Assembly: GCF_036226605.1 (NCBI RefSeq)
Contig: NZ_CP109000.1
Coordinates: 3,778,501 to 3,842,500 of the forward strand
Direction: 5' to 3'
DNA length: 64,000 nt
Source of the DNA: Streptomyces sp. NBC_00704
GTDB lineage: Bacteria > Actinomycetota > Actinomycetes > Streptomycetales > Streptomycetaceae
A program made the position numbers and the translations under genes. Below are positions 24,286-32,443 of this stretch, in pieces. The number at the start of each line of letters is the position of its first letter. Within the stretch, counting starts at the first letter, position 1. The notes below the pieces were generated by a model, which saw only the letters and a program-made list of their open reading frames with translations, had not been told where the DNA came from and ran no database searches.

Positions 24286-25332
24286 GTGGCAAAGGTGACT
24301 CGCGATGACGTGGCACGGCTGGCGGGGACTTCCACCGCGGTCGTCAGCTACGTGATCAACAACGGACCCCGGCCGGTCGCCCCGGCCACGCGCGAGCGTG
24401 TCCTCGCCGCCATCAAGGAGCTGGGGTACCGGCCCGACCGGGTCGCCCAGGCGATGGCGTCCCGGCGCACCGACCTCATAGGCCTGATCATCCCCGACGC
24501 CCGTCAGCCGTTCTTCGGCGAGATGGCGCACGCGGTCGAGCAGGCCGCCTCCGAGCGCGGGAAGATGGTGCTGGTCGGCAACACCGACTACGTCGCCGAG
24601 CGCGAGGTCCACTATCTGCGGGCGTTCCTCGGGATGCGGGTCTCCGGCCTGATCCTCGTCAGCCACGCGCTCAACGACCAGGCGGCCGCCGAGATCGACG
24701 CCTGGGACGCGCGCGTGGTGCTGCTGCACGAACGGCCCGAGGCCATCGACGACGTCGCCGTCGTCACCGACGACCTCGGCGGCGCCCAGCTCGCCGTACG
24801 CCACCTCCTGGAGCACGGCCACGCCTACGTGGCCTGTGTCGGCGGCACCGCCGAGACCCCCTCCGTCGGCGACCCGGTCTCCGACCACGTCGAGGGCTGG
24901 CGGCGGGCCATGGACGAGGCCGGCATCAGTACCGAGGGCCGCCTCTTCGAGGCGCCGTACAACCGCTACGACGCCTACCGCGTCTCCCTGGAACTGCTGT
25001 CCGGCCCCGACCGCCCCCCAGCCGTCTTCTGCTCCACCGACGACCAGGCCATCGGCCTGCTGCGCGCGGCGCGCGAGCTGCGCATCGACGTGCCCGGCGA
25101 GCTGGCGGTCATCGGCTTCGACGACATCAAGGAAGCGGCCCTCGCCGACCCGCCCATGACGACGATCGCATCGGACCGCTCGGCGATGGCCCGCGCCGCG
25201 GTCGACCTCGTCCTGGACGACGGTCTGCGGGTGGCCGGGTCGCGGCGCGAGCGGCTCAGGGTGTTCCCCTCCCGCCTGGTGGCCCGCCGCTCCTGCGGCT
25301 GCGAGCAGCCCGCGGCGGCGGTCCGTCCGTGA
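24286..25332 (+). CDS. LacI-family transcriptional regulator
   Basis: A 348-residue LacI regulator. The HTH with hinge is clear: VTRDDVARLAGTSTAVVSYVINNGPRPVAPATRERVLAAIKELGYRPD; a periplasmic-binding-protein-like sugar domain follows. It ends with RRSCGCEQP, a small Cys cluster typical of some actinobacterial LacI proteins. GTG at 24286 is preceded by TAGACT with a six-base gap, so the mRNA is probably leaderless. No sugar transporter is adjacent; the target is unknown. Tandem 13-bp GTGATC repeats follow the stop. Confidence 0.92.
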   Translation: MAKVTRDDVARLAGTSTAVVSYVINNGPRPVAPATRERVLAAIKELGYRPDRVAQAMASRRTDLIGLIIPDARQPFFGEMAHAVEQAASERGKMVLVGNTDYVAEREVHYLRAFLGMRVSGLILVSHALNDQAAAEIDAWDARVVLLHERPEAIDDVAVVTDDLGGAQLAVRHLLEHGHAYVACVGGTAETPSVGDPVSDHVEGWRRAMDEAGISTEGRLFEAPYNRYDAYRVSLELLSGPDRPPAVFCSTDDQAIGLLRAARELRIDVPGELAVIGFDDIKEAALADPPMTTIASDRSAMARAAVDLVLDDGLRVAGSRRERLRVFPSRLVARRSCGCEQPAAAVRP

Positions 25333-25409
25333 TCCCGTCGGTGATCACCGTCGGTGATCCCGTCCGTGATCGGTCCGAGAGCCGTCTGAGAGGCGTCTGA
25401 GAGGCGGCG
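25331..25409. repeat. Short tandem repeats after the LacI gene
   Basis: Three to four copies of about GTGATCCCGTCGG (25331-25372) followed by three copies of an 11-bp GAGAGGCGTCT-like unit (25377-25409). These could fold as a terminator or be an intergenic minisatellite. Confidence 0.55.
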
Positions 25410-25451
25410 TCCCGCTGCCGGTTCGGCGTTCATGGCGGACATACGAGGTTC

Positions 25452-25490
25452 TGCTCCCGTTCTCAGGGAGCACTCAGCCGGCTCTCATGG
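25452..25490. promoter_or_regulatory. HtrA promoter: dyad and phased CTCA repeats
   Basis: TGCTCCC/GGGAGCA (25452-25458, 25466-25472) forms a dyad, and CTCA recurs exactly every 11 bp at 25462, 25473 and 25484, within TCTCAGGG, ACTCAGCC and TCTCATGG. Helically phased CTCA repeats resemble the MprA-box of mycobacteria, which fits the OmpR-type regulator encoded downstream. Confidence 0.5.
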
Positions 25491-25511
25491 TGAGGCGACA
25501 CGCTTCTCTCC

Positions 25512-26693
25512 ATGACCGAGAGCTTCCGCCGCAGCGGCGAGTACGAGAACCCGTACCAGGCCCCGTACGAGGGCGCCCGGCAGCACGCCTCCTCCCCCGC
25601 GTCTCCCGTGCCCCCCGCCCCGGTGAACCGGGAGTGGCCGCCCCCGCCGGCGTACCGGCCGGCCGCGCAGCCGCCGGTCGAGCCCACCGCCGTGTGGCAG
25701 ACGCAGACCGCGGGCGGCGCGGGCGACGGGCACGGCGGGGATGACGGGCACGGCGGGGGCGCGGCCGCTCCGTTCGGCGCGACGGCCGCCGGGCCGACCC
25801 CGCCCGGCAGGAAGAAGCGCGCCCGCGGCCCGTTCGCGCTGCTCGCCGCCGTGGCGGTCGTGGCGGCCGCGATAGGCGGCGGCACGGCCTACGGCATCCA
25901 GGAGCTGACCGGCAAGGACACCGTGGTCTCGTCGTCCACCACCACCAGCGTGGTGCCGTCCGGCAAGACGGGTGACGTGGCCACCATCGCGGAGTCGGTC
26001 AGCCCGAGCGTCGTCGAGGTCGGCGCCACGCTCGCCAACGGGACCTCCACCGGCTCCGGCGTGATCATCACCGGCGACGGGGAGATCGTCACCAACAACC
26101 ACGTCGTCGCGGGCGCGAACTCGATCAAGGTGACGACCAGCGACGGCAAGTCGTACACGGCCAAGGTCGTCGGCACCGACAGCAAGAAGGACCTCGCGCT
26201 GATCAAGCTGGTGAACGCCTCCGGACTCAAGGCGGCCACCCTGGGGAACTCCGACGGCGTCAAGGTCGGCGACACGGTCGTGGCGATCGGCTCGCCCGAG
26301 GGCCTGACCGGCACCGTCACCAGCGGCATCGTCTCCGCCCTGAACCGGGACGTGACCGTCTCCACGGGCGAGAACCAGGGTCAGCAGCAGCAAGGCGGCG
26401 GCGGGGACAACTGGCCGTTCCAGTTCGGCGGCCGGCAGTTCAACGGGGACACCGGCGAGTCCACCACGACGTACAAGGCGCTCCAGACGGACGCCTCCCT
26501 CAACCCCGGCAACTCCGGCGGCGCGCTGATCAACGCGGCGGGCGACATCATCGGCATCAACTCCGCGATGTACTCCGCCGCGGCGGACTCGTCCTCCTCC
26601 GACGCCGGCAGTGTCGGCCTCGGCTTCGCCATCCCGGTCAACACCGTCAAGGCCGACCTCGCCACGCTGCGGGCCGGCGGATCCGACAGCTGA
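25512..26693 (+). CDS. HtrA-like trypsin-fold serine protease (no PDZ)
   Basis: A 393-residue membrane-anchored protease: disordered Pro-rich cytoplasmic N terminus (1-105), membrane helix (about 108-128, FALLAAVAVVAAAIGGGTAYGI), then a trypsin-like domain with His in IVTNNHVVAG (about 197), Asp in SKKDLALIKL (about 227) and Ser in LNPGNSGGALIN (about 335). The C terminus stops soon after GLGFAIPVNTVKADL, so the PDZ domain usual in HtrA/DegP is absent. It likely degrades misfolded envelope proteins. A two-component system lies downstream, similar to the mycobacterial MprAB-PepD arrangement. Confidence 0.9.
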   Translation: MTESFRRSGEYENPYQAPYEGARQHASSPASPVPPAPVNREWPPPPAYRPAAQPPVEPTAVWQTQTAGGAGDGHGGDDGHGGGAAAPFGATAAGPTPPGRKKRARGPFALLAAVAVVAAAIGGGTAYGIQELTGKDTVVSSSTTTSVVPSGKTGDVATIAESVSPSVVEVGATLANGTSTGSGVIITGDGEIVTNNHVVAGANSIKVTTSDGKSYTAKVVGTDSKKDLALIKLVNASGLKAATLGNSDGVKVGDTVVAIGSPEGLTGTVTSGIVSALNRDVTVSTGENQGQQQQGGGGDNWPFQFGGRQFNGDTGESTTTYKALQTDASLNPGNSGGALINAAGDIIGINSAMYSAAADSSSSDAGSVGLGFAIPVNTVKADLATLRAGGSDS

Positions 26694-26724
26694 ACCCCTC
26701 ACCGACCGAGCCAGGGAGCACGTC

Positions 26725-26937
26725 ATGATCCAGCAGGTTCCGCACACGGTGACCGGTGTCGGCGCGGCCGACCTCGCCCTGGCCCTCGACGTGGCGTCCG
26801 CGCTGCACCCGCCGACGGCGGCCGGGCGGCGCGCGCCCGAGGTTGCGGCCCCGCAGCTGATGGGCCTGCGCACCACGGCCGCCCGCCCGCATCAGCGCAA
26901 GGTGCCGCTGAAGCGGCTCGCGGCGATGCGCGCCTGA
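26725..26937 (+). CDS. Small hypothetical protein between HtrA and the two-component pair
   Basis: A 70-residue ORF with AGGGAGC about eight bases before the ATG. It has a hydrophobic Ala-rich segment (GAADLALALDVASALHPP) then a basic C-terminal half (RPHQRKVPLKRLAAMRA). There are no membrane or signal features. It lies 31 bp after the protease gene, so is probably co-transcribed. I do not recognise the family; it may be a real small protein or a fortuitous ORF. Confidence 0.45.
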   Translation: MIQQVPHTVTGVGAADLALALDVASALHPPTAAGRRAPEVAAPQLMGLRTTAARPHQRKVPLKRLAAMRA

Positions 26938-27016
26938 CCCCGCCCCCCGGCCTCGCCGCGGCCCGCCCCGCCCGGCCATGCCACGCCCTTCACGCACACC
27001 ACGCGAACCGTGCGAC

Positions 27017-27041
27017 GCTGAACGCGTCCGGCACGTTCAGC
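27017..27041. promoter_or_regulatory. Inverted repeat upstream of the response regulator
   Basis: GCTGAAC (27017-27023) and GTTCAGC (27035-27041), an 11-bp-spaced perfect dyad 47 bp before the response-regulator ATG. It could be an operator or a terminator for the upstream unit. Confidence 0.4.
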
Positions 27042-27087
27042 GGGACCGGCTTCCCGTCGTCCCACCACACCCGAGGAATCCACGCCC

Positions 27088-27825
27088 ATGAGCCCCGCCG
27101 AAGGCGACCGCGAGACCCAGCGCATCCTGATCGTCGACGACGAGCCGGCGGTGCGCGAAGCACTCCAGCGCAGCCTCGCCTTCGAGGGCTACGGCACGGA
27201 GGTCGCCGTGGACGGCGCGGACGCGCTGGAGAAGGCGATCGCCTACCGCCCCGACCTGGTCGTGCTGGACATCCAGATGCCGCGCATGGACGGCCTGACG
27301 GCGGCCCGCCGCATCCGGGGCGCGGGCGACACCACCCCCATCCTGATGCTGACGGCCCGCGACACGGTCGGCGACCGGGTGACGGGACTGGACGCGGGCG
27401 CCGACGACTACCTCGTCAAGCCGTTCGAACTCGACGAGCTGTTCGCCCGGGTGCGGGCCCTGCTGCGGCGCAGTTCCTACGCGGCGTCGGCCGGCGCCGG
27501 GGCCCCGGCCGACGACGACGCCCTCGCCTTCGCCGACCTGCGCATGAACCTCGCGACCCGGGAGGTGACGCGCGGCGGACGCCCGGTCGAGCTGACCCGC
27601 ACCGAGTTCACGCTGCTGGAGATGTTCCTCGCGCACCCGCGCCAGGTCCTCACCCGCGAGCAGATCCTCAAGGCGGTCTGGGGCTTCGACTTCGAGCCCT
27701 CCTCCAACTCGCTGGACGTGTACGTGATGTACCTGCGGCGCAAGACGGAGGCGGGCGGGGAACCACGCCTGGTGCACACCGTGCGGGGCGTGGGGTACGT
27801 GCTGCGGCAGGGCGGGGCCGAGTGA
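27088..27825 (+). CDS. OmpR/PhoB-type response regulator (MprA-like)
   Basis: A 245-residue response regulator. Receiver: acidic pair Asp17-Asp18 in ILIVDDEP, phospho-acceptor Asp61 in LVVLDIQMPRMDG, Lys in DYLVKPFELDEL. Winged helix: ELTRTEFTLLEMFLAHPRQVLTREQILKAVWGFDF and NSLDVYVMYLRRKTEAGG. It is coupled to the following kinase gene by a GTGA overlap. Similarity in layout to MprA and proximity to an HtrA-like protease suggest an envelope-stress role. Confidence 0.94.
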   Translation: MSPAEGDRETQRILIVDDEPAVREALQRSLAFEGYGTEVAVDGADALEKAIAYRPDLVVLDIQMPRMDGLTAARRIRGAGDTTPILMLTARDTVGDRVTGLDAGADDYLVKPFELDELFARVRALLRRSSYAASAGAGAPADDDALAFADLRMNLATREVTRGGRPVELTRTEFTLLEMFLAHPRQVLTREQILKAVWGFDFEPSSNSLDVYVMYLRRKTEAGGEPRLVHTVRGVGYVLRQGGAE

Positions 27826-29300
27826 ACGGGGTCGGACGGAGGTTCCGGGCCCTGCCCATCCGGGCCCGGCTGTCGCTGCTGGTCGCCGCCGCGGTGGCGT
27901 TCGCGGTGGCGGCGGTGTCGGTGACCTGCTGGTTCATCGTGCAGGGGAAGCTGTACGACCAGGTCGACCACGATCTTGAGAAGTCGCTGGGCATGCCGCG
28001 GCTTCAGGACCAGGCCGAGGCCGCGGTCAACAACTGCACCACGAAGACATCGCTGGACACCGGCAACGGGCCGCCGCGCAGCACCTACTACCAGGTGGTC
28101 ACGGAGGACGGAAGGTCCTGCGTGACGCCGTACTCCGTCGGGTCTGTCAAGGTGACCGAGGCCGACCGGGACCTCATCAAGCAGGGAGACGACACCCACG
28201 GGAAGTTCCGCAACGGCACCGACTCGGAGGGCAACGACGTACGCGTCCTCACCCTGCCCGGACTCACGGTCGCCGACCCGTCCACGCAGAGCGCCTCCAA
28301 CGCCGCCCTCCTCATCGCGCTCCCTCTGAAGAACACCCAGTCCACGCTCAACGACCTCGCCCTTCTGCTCCTCCTGGTCTCCGGGATCGGCGTCGTCGGC
28401 GCCGGCGCCGCCGGGCTCGCCGTCGCGCGGGCCGGCCTGCGGCCGCTCGACAAGCTCACCGAGGCCGTCGAGCACGTGGCCCGGACCGAGGACCTGACCG
28501 TGCGGATCCCCGTCGAGGAGGACGCCGAGGACGAGGTGGCCCGGCTCTCCCGCTCCTTCAACTCGATGACCGCCTCCCTCGCCGGCTCCCACGAACTCCA
28601 GCAGCAGCTGATCGCGGACGCCGGGCACGAGCTGCGCACCCCGCTGACCTCCCTGCGCACCAACATCGAGCTGCTCACCCGCAGCGAGGAGACGGGCCGT
28701 CCGATCCCCGAAGCGGACCGCAAGGCGCTGCTCGCCTCCGTGAAGGCGCAGATGACCGAGCTGGCCGCGCTCATCGGCGACCTTCAGGAGCTGTCCCGCT
28801 CCGACGACCAGCGCGGCGAGCGCGTGCAGGTGGTGTCCTTCGAGGACATCGTCGAGTCGGCGCTGCGCCGGGCCAGGCTGCGCGGTCCGGAGCTGACCAT
28901 CACCGCCTCGCTGGAGCCCTGGTACACGCGGGCGGAGCCCGCCGCGCTGGAGCGTGCGGTGGTCAACGTCCTGGACAACGCGGTGAAGTTCAGCCCCGAG
29001 GGCGGCACGGTCGACGTGCGGCTCGCGGACGGCACGCTGACCGTGCGCGACCACGGCCCCGGCATCGCCGCCGACGAACTCCCCTACGTCTTCGACCGTT
29101 TCTGGCGCTCGCCCGGGGCCCGCGCCCTTCCCGGTTCGGGGCTCGGCCTGTCGATCGTCGCCCGCACGGTGGAGCAGGCCGGCGGCCAGGTCACCCTGGC
29201 CGGTGCGAACGGCGGCGGCACGGTGGCGACGCTCCGGCTGCCGGGCGCGCCCGTCCCTCCCCCGGACGAACCCCCCGCCGGCTCGCCGCAACTTCCCTAG
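27822..29300 (+). CDS. Sensor histidine kinase (MprB-like)
   Basis: A 492-residue membrane kinase: helix 1 (about 15-38, LSLLVAAAVAFAVAAVSVTCWFI), an extracytoplasmic sensor of about 130 residues with two Cys (NNCTTKT and GRSCVTPY), helix 2 (about 175-200), HAMP (VEEDAEDEVARLSRSFNSM), the H-box DAGHELRTPLTSLRTNIELL (His near 269), N-box NVLDNAVKFSPEGG, and G-boxes VRDHGPGIA and GSGLGLSIV. All catalytic residues are present. The partner is the response regulator just upstream, with which it overlaps by four bases. Confidence 0.94.
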   Translation: MNGVGRRFRALPIRARLSLLVAAAVAFAVAAVSVTCWFIVQGKLYDQVDHDLEKSLGMPRLQDQAEAAVNNCTTKTSLDTGNGPPRSTYYQVVTEDGRSCVTPYSVGSVKVTEADRDLIKQGDDTHGKFRNGTDSEGNDVRVLTLPGLTVADPSTQSASNAALLIALPLKNTQSTLNDLALLLLLVSGIGVVGAGAAGLAVARAGLRPLDKLTEAVEHVARTEDLTVRIPVEEDAEDEVARLSRSFNSMTASLAGSHELQQQLIADAGHELRTPLTSLRTNIELLTRSEETGRPIPEADRKALLASVKAQMTELAALIGDLQELSRSDDQRGERVQVVSFEDIVESALRRARLRGPELTITASLEPWYTRAEPAALERAVVNVLDNAVKFSPEGGTVDVRLADGTLTVRDHGPGIAADELPYVFDRFWRSPGARALPGSGLGLSIVARTVEQAGGQVTLAGANGGGTVATLRLPGAPVPPPDEPPAGSPQLP

Positions 29301-29393
29301 AAGTCCGGCGAGTTCGGCAATCTCCGGCAACCTTCCCGCGCCGGGCGGCGACTCCCCCGCAGTCAAGCCCCCACACACGGAAGGGTTCGCCGC

Positions 29394-31610
29394 ATGAGCG
29401 AGCATCGCCGCACGTCACCGGAGCCGGCCGGGACGCCCGCCCCGGTCGGCACGGCCGGATCGACCGCACCGGCCGGGCCCCGTCACCGCAGAGGCGGGAA
29501 GGCGCTCACGGCCGGTCTCCCCCTCGCCCTGATCGCCGCCGGCGCCTTCGCCTACGGCACGGAACCCGGCCTCTTCGGCGCGGTCGGGCAGGCCAGCGCG
29601 GCCGCCGCGACCACGGCCGCGCCCGACTGGGCCACCGCCTCCGCCGACGGCTTCGCGTCCGTCCACGCCCTGGGCCAGAACGGCACCTACGGCGGCCGCG
29701 ACGGCCGGACCGTCACCGTGAAGACCCTCGCCGACCTGGAGAAGTACGCGACGGCCCCCGAGCCGTACGTCATCGTCGTCGCCGCGACGATCACCATGAA
29801 CCCGGTCGGCAAGGAGATCAAGGTCCAGTCGGACAAGACGATCGTCGGCTCCGGGACCGCCGGGCAGATCGTGGGCGGCGGGTTCTTCCTCGGCCAGGGC
29901 GTCCACAACGTGATCATCCGCAACCTGACGATCCGGGACGCCTACCAGGGCGTCTGGAACGACAAGGAGCACGACTACGACGGCATCCAGATGGACGGTG
30001 CGCACCACGTCTGGATCGACCACAACGACATCCGGCACATGGCCGACGGGCTCATCGACAGCCGCAAGGACACCACGTACCTGACCGTCTCCTGGAACAG
30101 GCTCGGTCAGGACAACAAGGCGTTCGGCATCGGCTGGACCGACAACGTCACCGCCGACATCACGATCCACCACAACTGGATCCGCGAGACCGAGCAGCGA
30201 AATCCCTCCACGGACAACGTCGCGCACGCGCACCTCTACAACAACTTCCTGGAGGACGTGGCGGGGACGGCGATCAAGTCGTCCTACGGCAACTACTCCC
30301 GCGGCCGGACCAACATGGTGCTGGAGAACTCCTACTTCCAGGGGATGACCAACCCCGTGGTCCGGGACGCGACGGCCACGCTCGTCCAGCGCGGCAACCT
30401 GCTCTCCGGCACGAGCGGCAAGAACGAGAGCGGCGGGTCGGGCGCGGCCTGGGACCCGAGGACGTACTACCCGTACACCCTCGACAAGGCGGCGGACGTG
30501 CCCGCCCTGCTCAAGTCGGGTGCCGGTCCGCGCAGTTCGATCGGCACGACGCCGACGGCCGCCACGAAGTCGACCACGGCGAAGTCGACGACGGCGAAGT
30601 CGGCGACGGCCGGGGCCGGGGCCGCGACGAAGGGCGCCGCCGCTCAGGCCGCCGCCGCGACCACGCTCACCGTGGCCAAGGACGGCAGCGGGCAGTACTC
30701 GACCGTGCAGGCCGCCGTGAACGCCGTACCCGCGAACAACCCCTCGCGCGTCGTGATCGCCGTCAAGCCGGGCACGTACCGCGAGCTGGTCAAGGTGCCG
30801 TCCAACAAGCCGCACGTCACCATCCGGGGCACCGGCGGCAGCCGCAAGGACACCACGATCGTCTACAACAACGCCTCGGGCACCCCCAAGCCGGGCGGCG
30901 GCACGTACGGCACCGGCGGCAGCGCCACCGTCGCCGTCGAGGCGGACGACTTCCAGGCCCGCAACCTGACCATCTCCAACGACTTCGACGAGGCCGCCCA
31001 CCAGGACATCGCCGGCCAGGCGGTCGCCCTGCGCACCGCCGCCGACAAGGTCTTCCTGGACGGCGTCATCGTCAGCGGCGACCAGGACACCCTGCTGGTG
31101 GACACCGCCTCCAAGGACAAGCTCGGCCGCGTCTACATGACGAACTCCTATGTGATCGGCAACGTCGACTTCATCTTCGGCCGCGCCACCGCCGTGATCG
31201 ACAAGTCCGTCATCACGCTGAAGAAGCGCTTCAACGGCACCTCGGCCGGCTACGTCACCGCCCCCAGCACCGCCGCCGGCCGCAAGGGCATCCTGATCAC
31301 CGACACCACGATCGGCGGGGACGTCTCCGACCGCAGCTTCTACCTCGGCCGCCCCTGGCACGCCGGCGGCGACGCGAGCCTCGACCCGCAGGCCACGGTC
31401 CGCAACAGCACGCTGAGCGCGGCGATCAGGACCGCGCCCTGGACCGACATGAGCGGCTTCTCCTGGCGGGACGACCGGTTCGCCGAGTACCAGAACAAGG
31501 GCGCGGGAGCGGGCGCCGCGAGCACCGACCGTCCCCAGCTGAGCGCCGCGCAGGCCGCCCAGCAGGAGGTCGCGGACTGGCTGGGGGACTGGACCCCCAC
31601 CGCGTCCTGA
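29394..31610 (+). CDS. Secreted pectate lyase-pectinesterase fusion
   Basis: A 738-residue bifunctional pectinase. An N-terminal basic region and hydrophobic stretch (ALTAGLPLALIAAGAFAYG) serve as signal. Residues about 85-375 form a PL1-type pectate lyase (VWIDHNDIRHMADGLIDSR, WTDNVTADITIHHNWI, RNPSTDNVAHAHLYNN). A Thr/Ala/Lys linker with TTAKS repeats (about 382-425) leads to a CE8 pectin methylesterase (DQDTLL near 563, NVDFIFGRA near 590, YLGRPW near 651). The esterase would remove methyl groups to create substrate for the lyase. ATG 29394 is preceded by GGAAGGG. It probably acts on plant cell walls outside the cell. Confidence 0.92.
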   Translation: MSEHRRTSPEPAGTPAPVGTAGSTAPAGPRHRRGGKALTAGLPLALIAAGAFAYGTEPGLFGAVGQASAAAATTAAPDWATASADGFASVHALGQNGTYGGRDGRTVTVKTLADLEKYATAPEPYVIVVAATITMNPVGKEIKVQSDKTIVGSGTAGQIVGGGFFLGQGVHNVIIRNLTIRDAYQGVWNDKEHDYDGIQMDGAHHVWIDHNDIRHMADGLIDSRKDTTYLTVSWNRLGQDNKAFGIGWTDNVTADITIHHNWIRETEQRNPSTDNVAHAHLYNNFLEDVAGTAIKSSYGNYSRGRTNMVLENSYFQGMTNPVVRDATATLVQRGNLLSGTSGKNESGGSGAAWDPRTYYPYTLDKAADVPALLKSGAGPRSSIGTTPTAATKSTTAKSTTAKSATAGAGAATKGAAAQAAAATTLTVAKDGSGQYSTVQAAVNAVPANNPSRVVIAVKPGTYRELVKVPSNKPHVTIRGTGGSRKDTTIVYNNASGTPKPGGGTYGTGGSATVAVEADDFQARNLTISNDFDEAAHQDIAGQAVALRTAADKVFLDGVIVSGDQDTLLVDTASKDKLGRVYMTNSYVIGNVDFIFGRATAVIDKSVITLKKRFNGTSAGYVTAPSTAAGRKGILITDTTIGGDVSDRSFYLGRPWHAGGDASLDPQATVRNSTLSAAIRTAPWTDMSGFSWRDDRFAEYQNKGAGAGAASTDRPQLSAAQAAQQEVADWLGDWTPTAS

Positions 31611-31706
31611 CCTGACGGGGCGCCGGCCGCCCGGCCGCACGGCGGACGGGCGGCCGGCGGACGGGCGGCCGGCGTCCGCGTTCACCTCGGCGGCGGCGCG
31701 CCCCCG

Positions 31707-31744
31707 TTCAAATCAGTGGCGGCGCAGCCGTGCGGCTGTTTGAA
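31707..31744 (+). terminator. Nested hairpin after the pectinase gene
   Basis: TTCAAA (31707-31712) pairs with TTTGAA (31739-31744), enclosing CAGCCG-TG-CGGCTG (31725-31738). A likely terminator about 100 bp after the pectinase stop. Confidence 0.5.
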
Positions 31745-31766
31745 TGCGGCGGCCTCCGATGCTGCC

Positions 31767-31779
31767 TGACGTGCCGTCA
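31767..31779. promoter_or_regulatory. Palindrome and -10-like element before secreted-protein gene
   Basis: TGACG-TGC-CGTCA lies directly before the TATAGC-like hexamer at 31781-31786, about 105 bp upstream of the TTG start at 31890; a candidate promoter with overlapping operator. Confidence 0.4.
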
Positions 31780-31889
31780 TATAGCGGACGTGCAGGCGTA
31801 CTTCAGGCGGTGAGCGGAGTAGCGCCACCGTCCCGCGACGGGACGGGCACCGAGCACGCACGGCAACTCTCGTCAGGGGGACCACCACC

Positions 31890-32417
31890 TTGAAACACGC
31901 ACGGCGGATCATCACCACCGGTGCGGTCGCCGCCGCCTGCGCCGCAGCCGTCGCCTTCGCGTCGGCCCCGGTCGCCTCCCACCACCCGCCCACCTCCCGC
32001 ACCGCCGCCGGTCACGCGGCGCCGGCCGCCGACGGCGCGCCCGGCTACACGGTCGAGGACTTCGCCTACCCCGGCGCCGACGCCGTCAAGGCGCAGCGCG
32101 GCATCACGCTCAAGCGCGGCGACGGCCACATCACGCTCGCCGACTGCGCCTCCGGCACCGGTCTGCTGGAGGTGTACTCGCGCAGGAGCGACAAGGTCTG
32201 CTTCCGCGCCACCGGCGCCTCCGGCCGCCTCACCCTGGAGATCCCCTCCGTCTACGGAGTGAAGGGCGAGGCCGGCCACGAGACCGCCGTACAGCTCACC
32301 ACCGACGGAGCCACGCAGAACCTCGACGTCGGCAGGGGCGAATGGAAGGCGGCCGGCGAGGCCGCCGATCCGGACGGCCGGGAATTCGTCCTGGTCGAGA
32401 TACGCACCAGCAAGTAA
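31890..32417 (+). CDS. Secreted protein of unknown function
   Basis: A 175-residue protein with a classical signal peptide (KHARRIITTGAVAAACAAAV, cleavage probably after the ASA/APV region near residue 26), a disordered linker, and a small beta-rich domain with two Cys (LADCASG and KVCFRATG) likely forming a disulfide. TTG at 31890 is the only start that retains the signal peptide and has AGGGGG about nine bases upstream. A trypsin/FG-GAP gene follows after 26 bp, so the two are probably an operon of exported proteins. Confidence 0.75.
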   Translation: MKHARRIITTGAVAAACAAAVAFASAPVASHHPPTSRTAAGHAAPAADGAPGYTVEDFAYPGADAVKAQRGITLKRGDGHITLADCASGTGLLEVYSRRSDKVCFRATGASGRLTLEIPSVYGVKGEAGHETAVQLTTDGATQNLDVGRGEWKAAGEAADPDGREFVLVEIRTSK

Positions 32418-32443
32418 CGCCGAACGGGGAAGACGACCACCAC

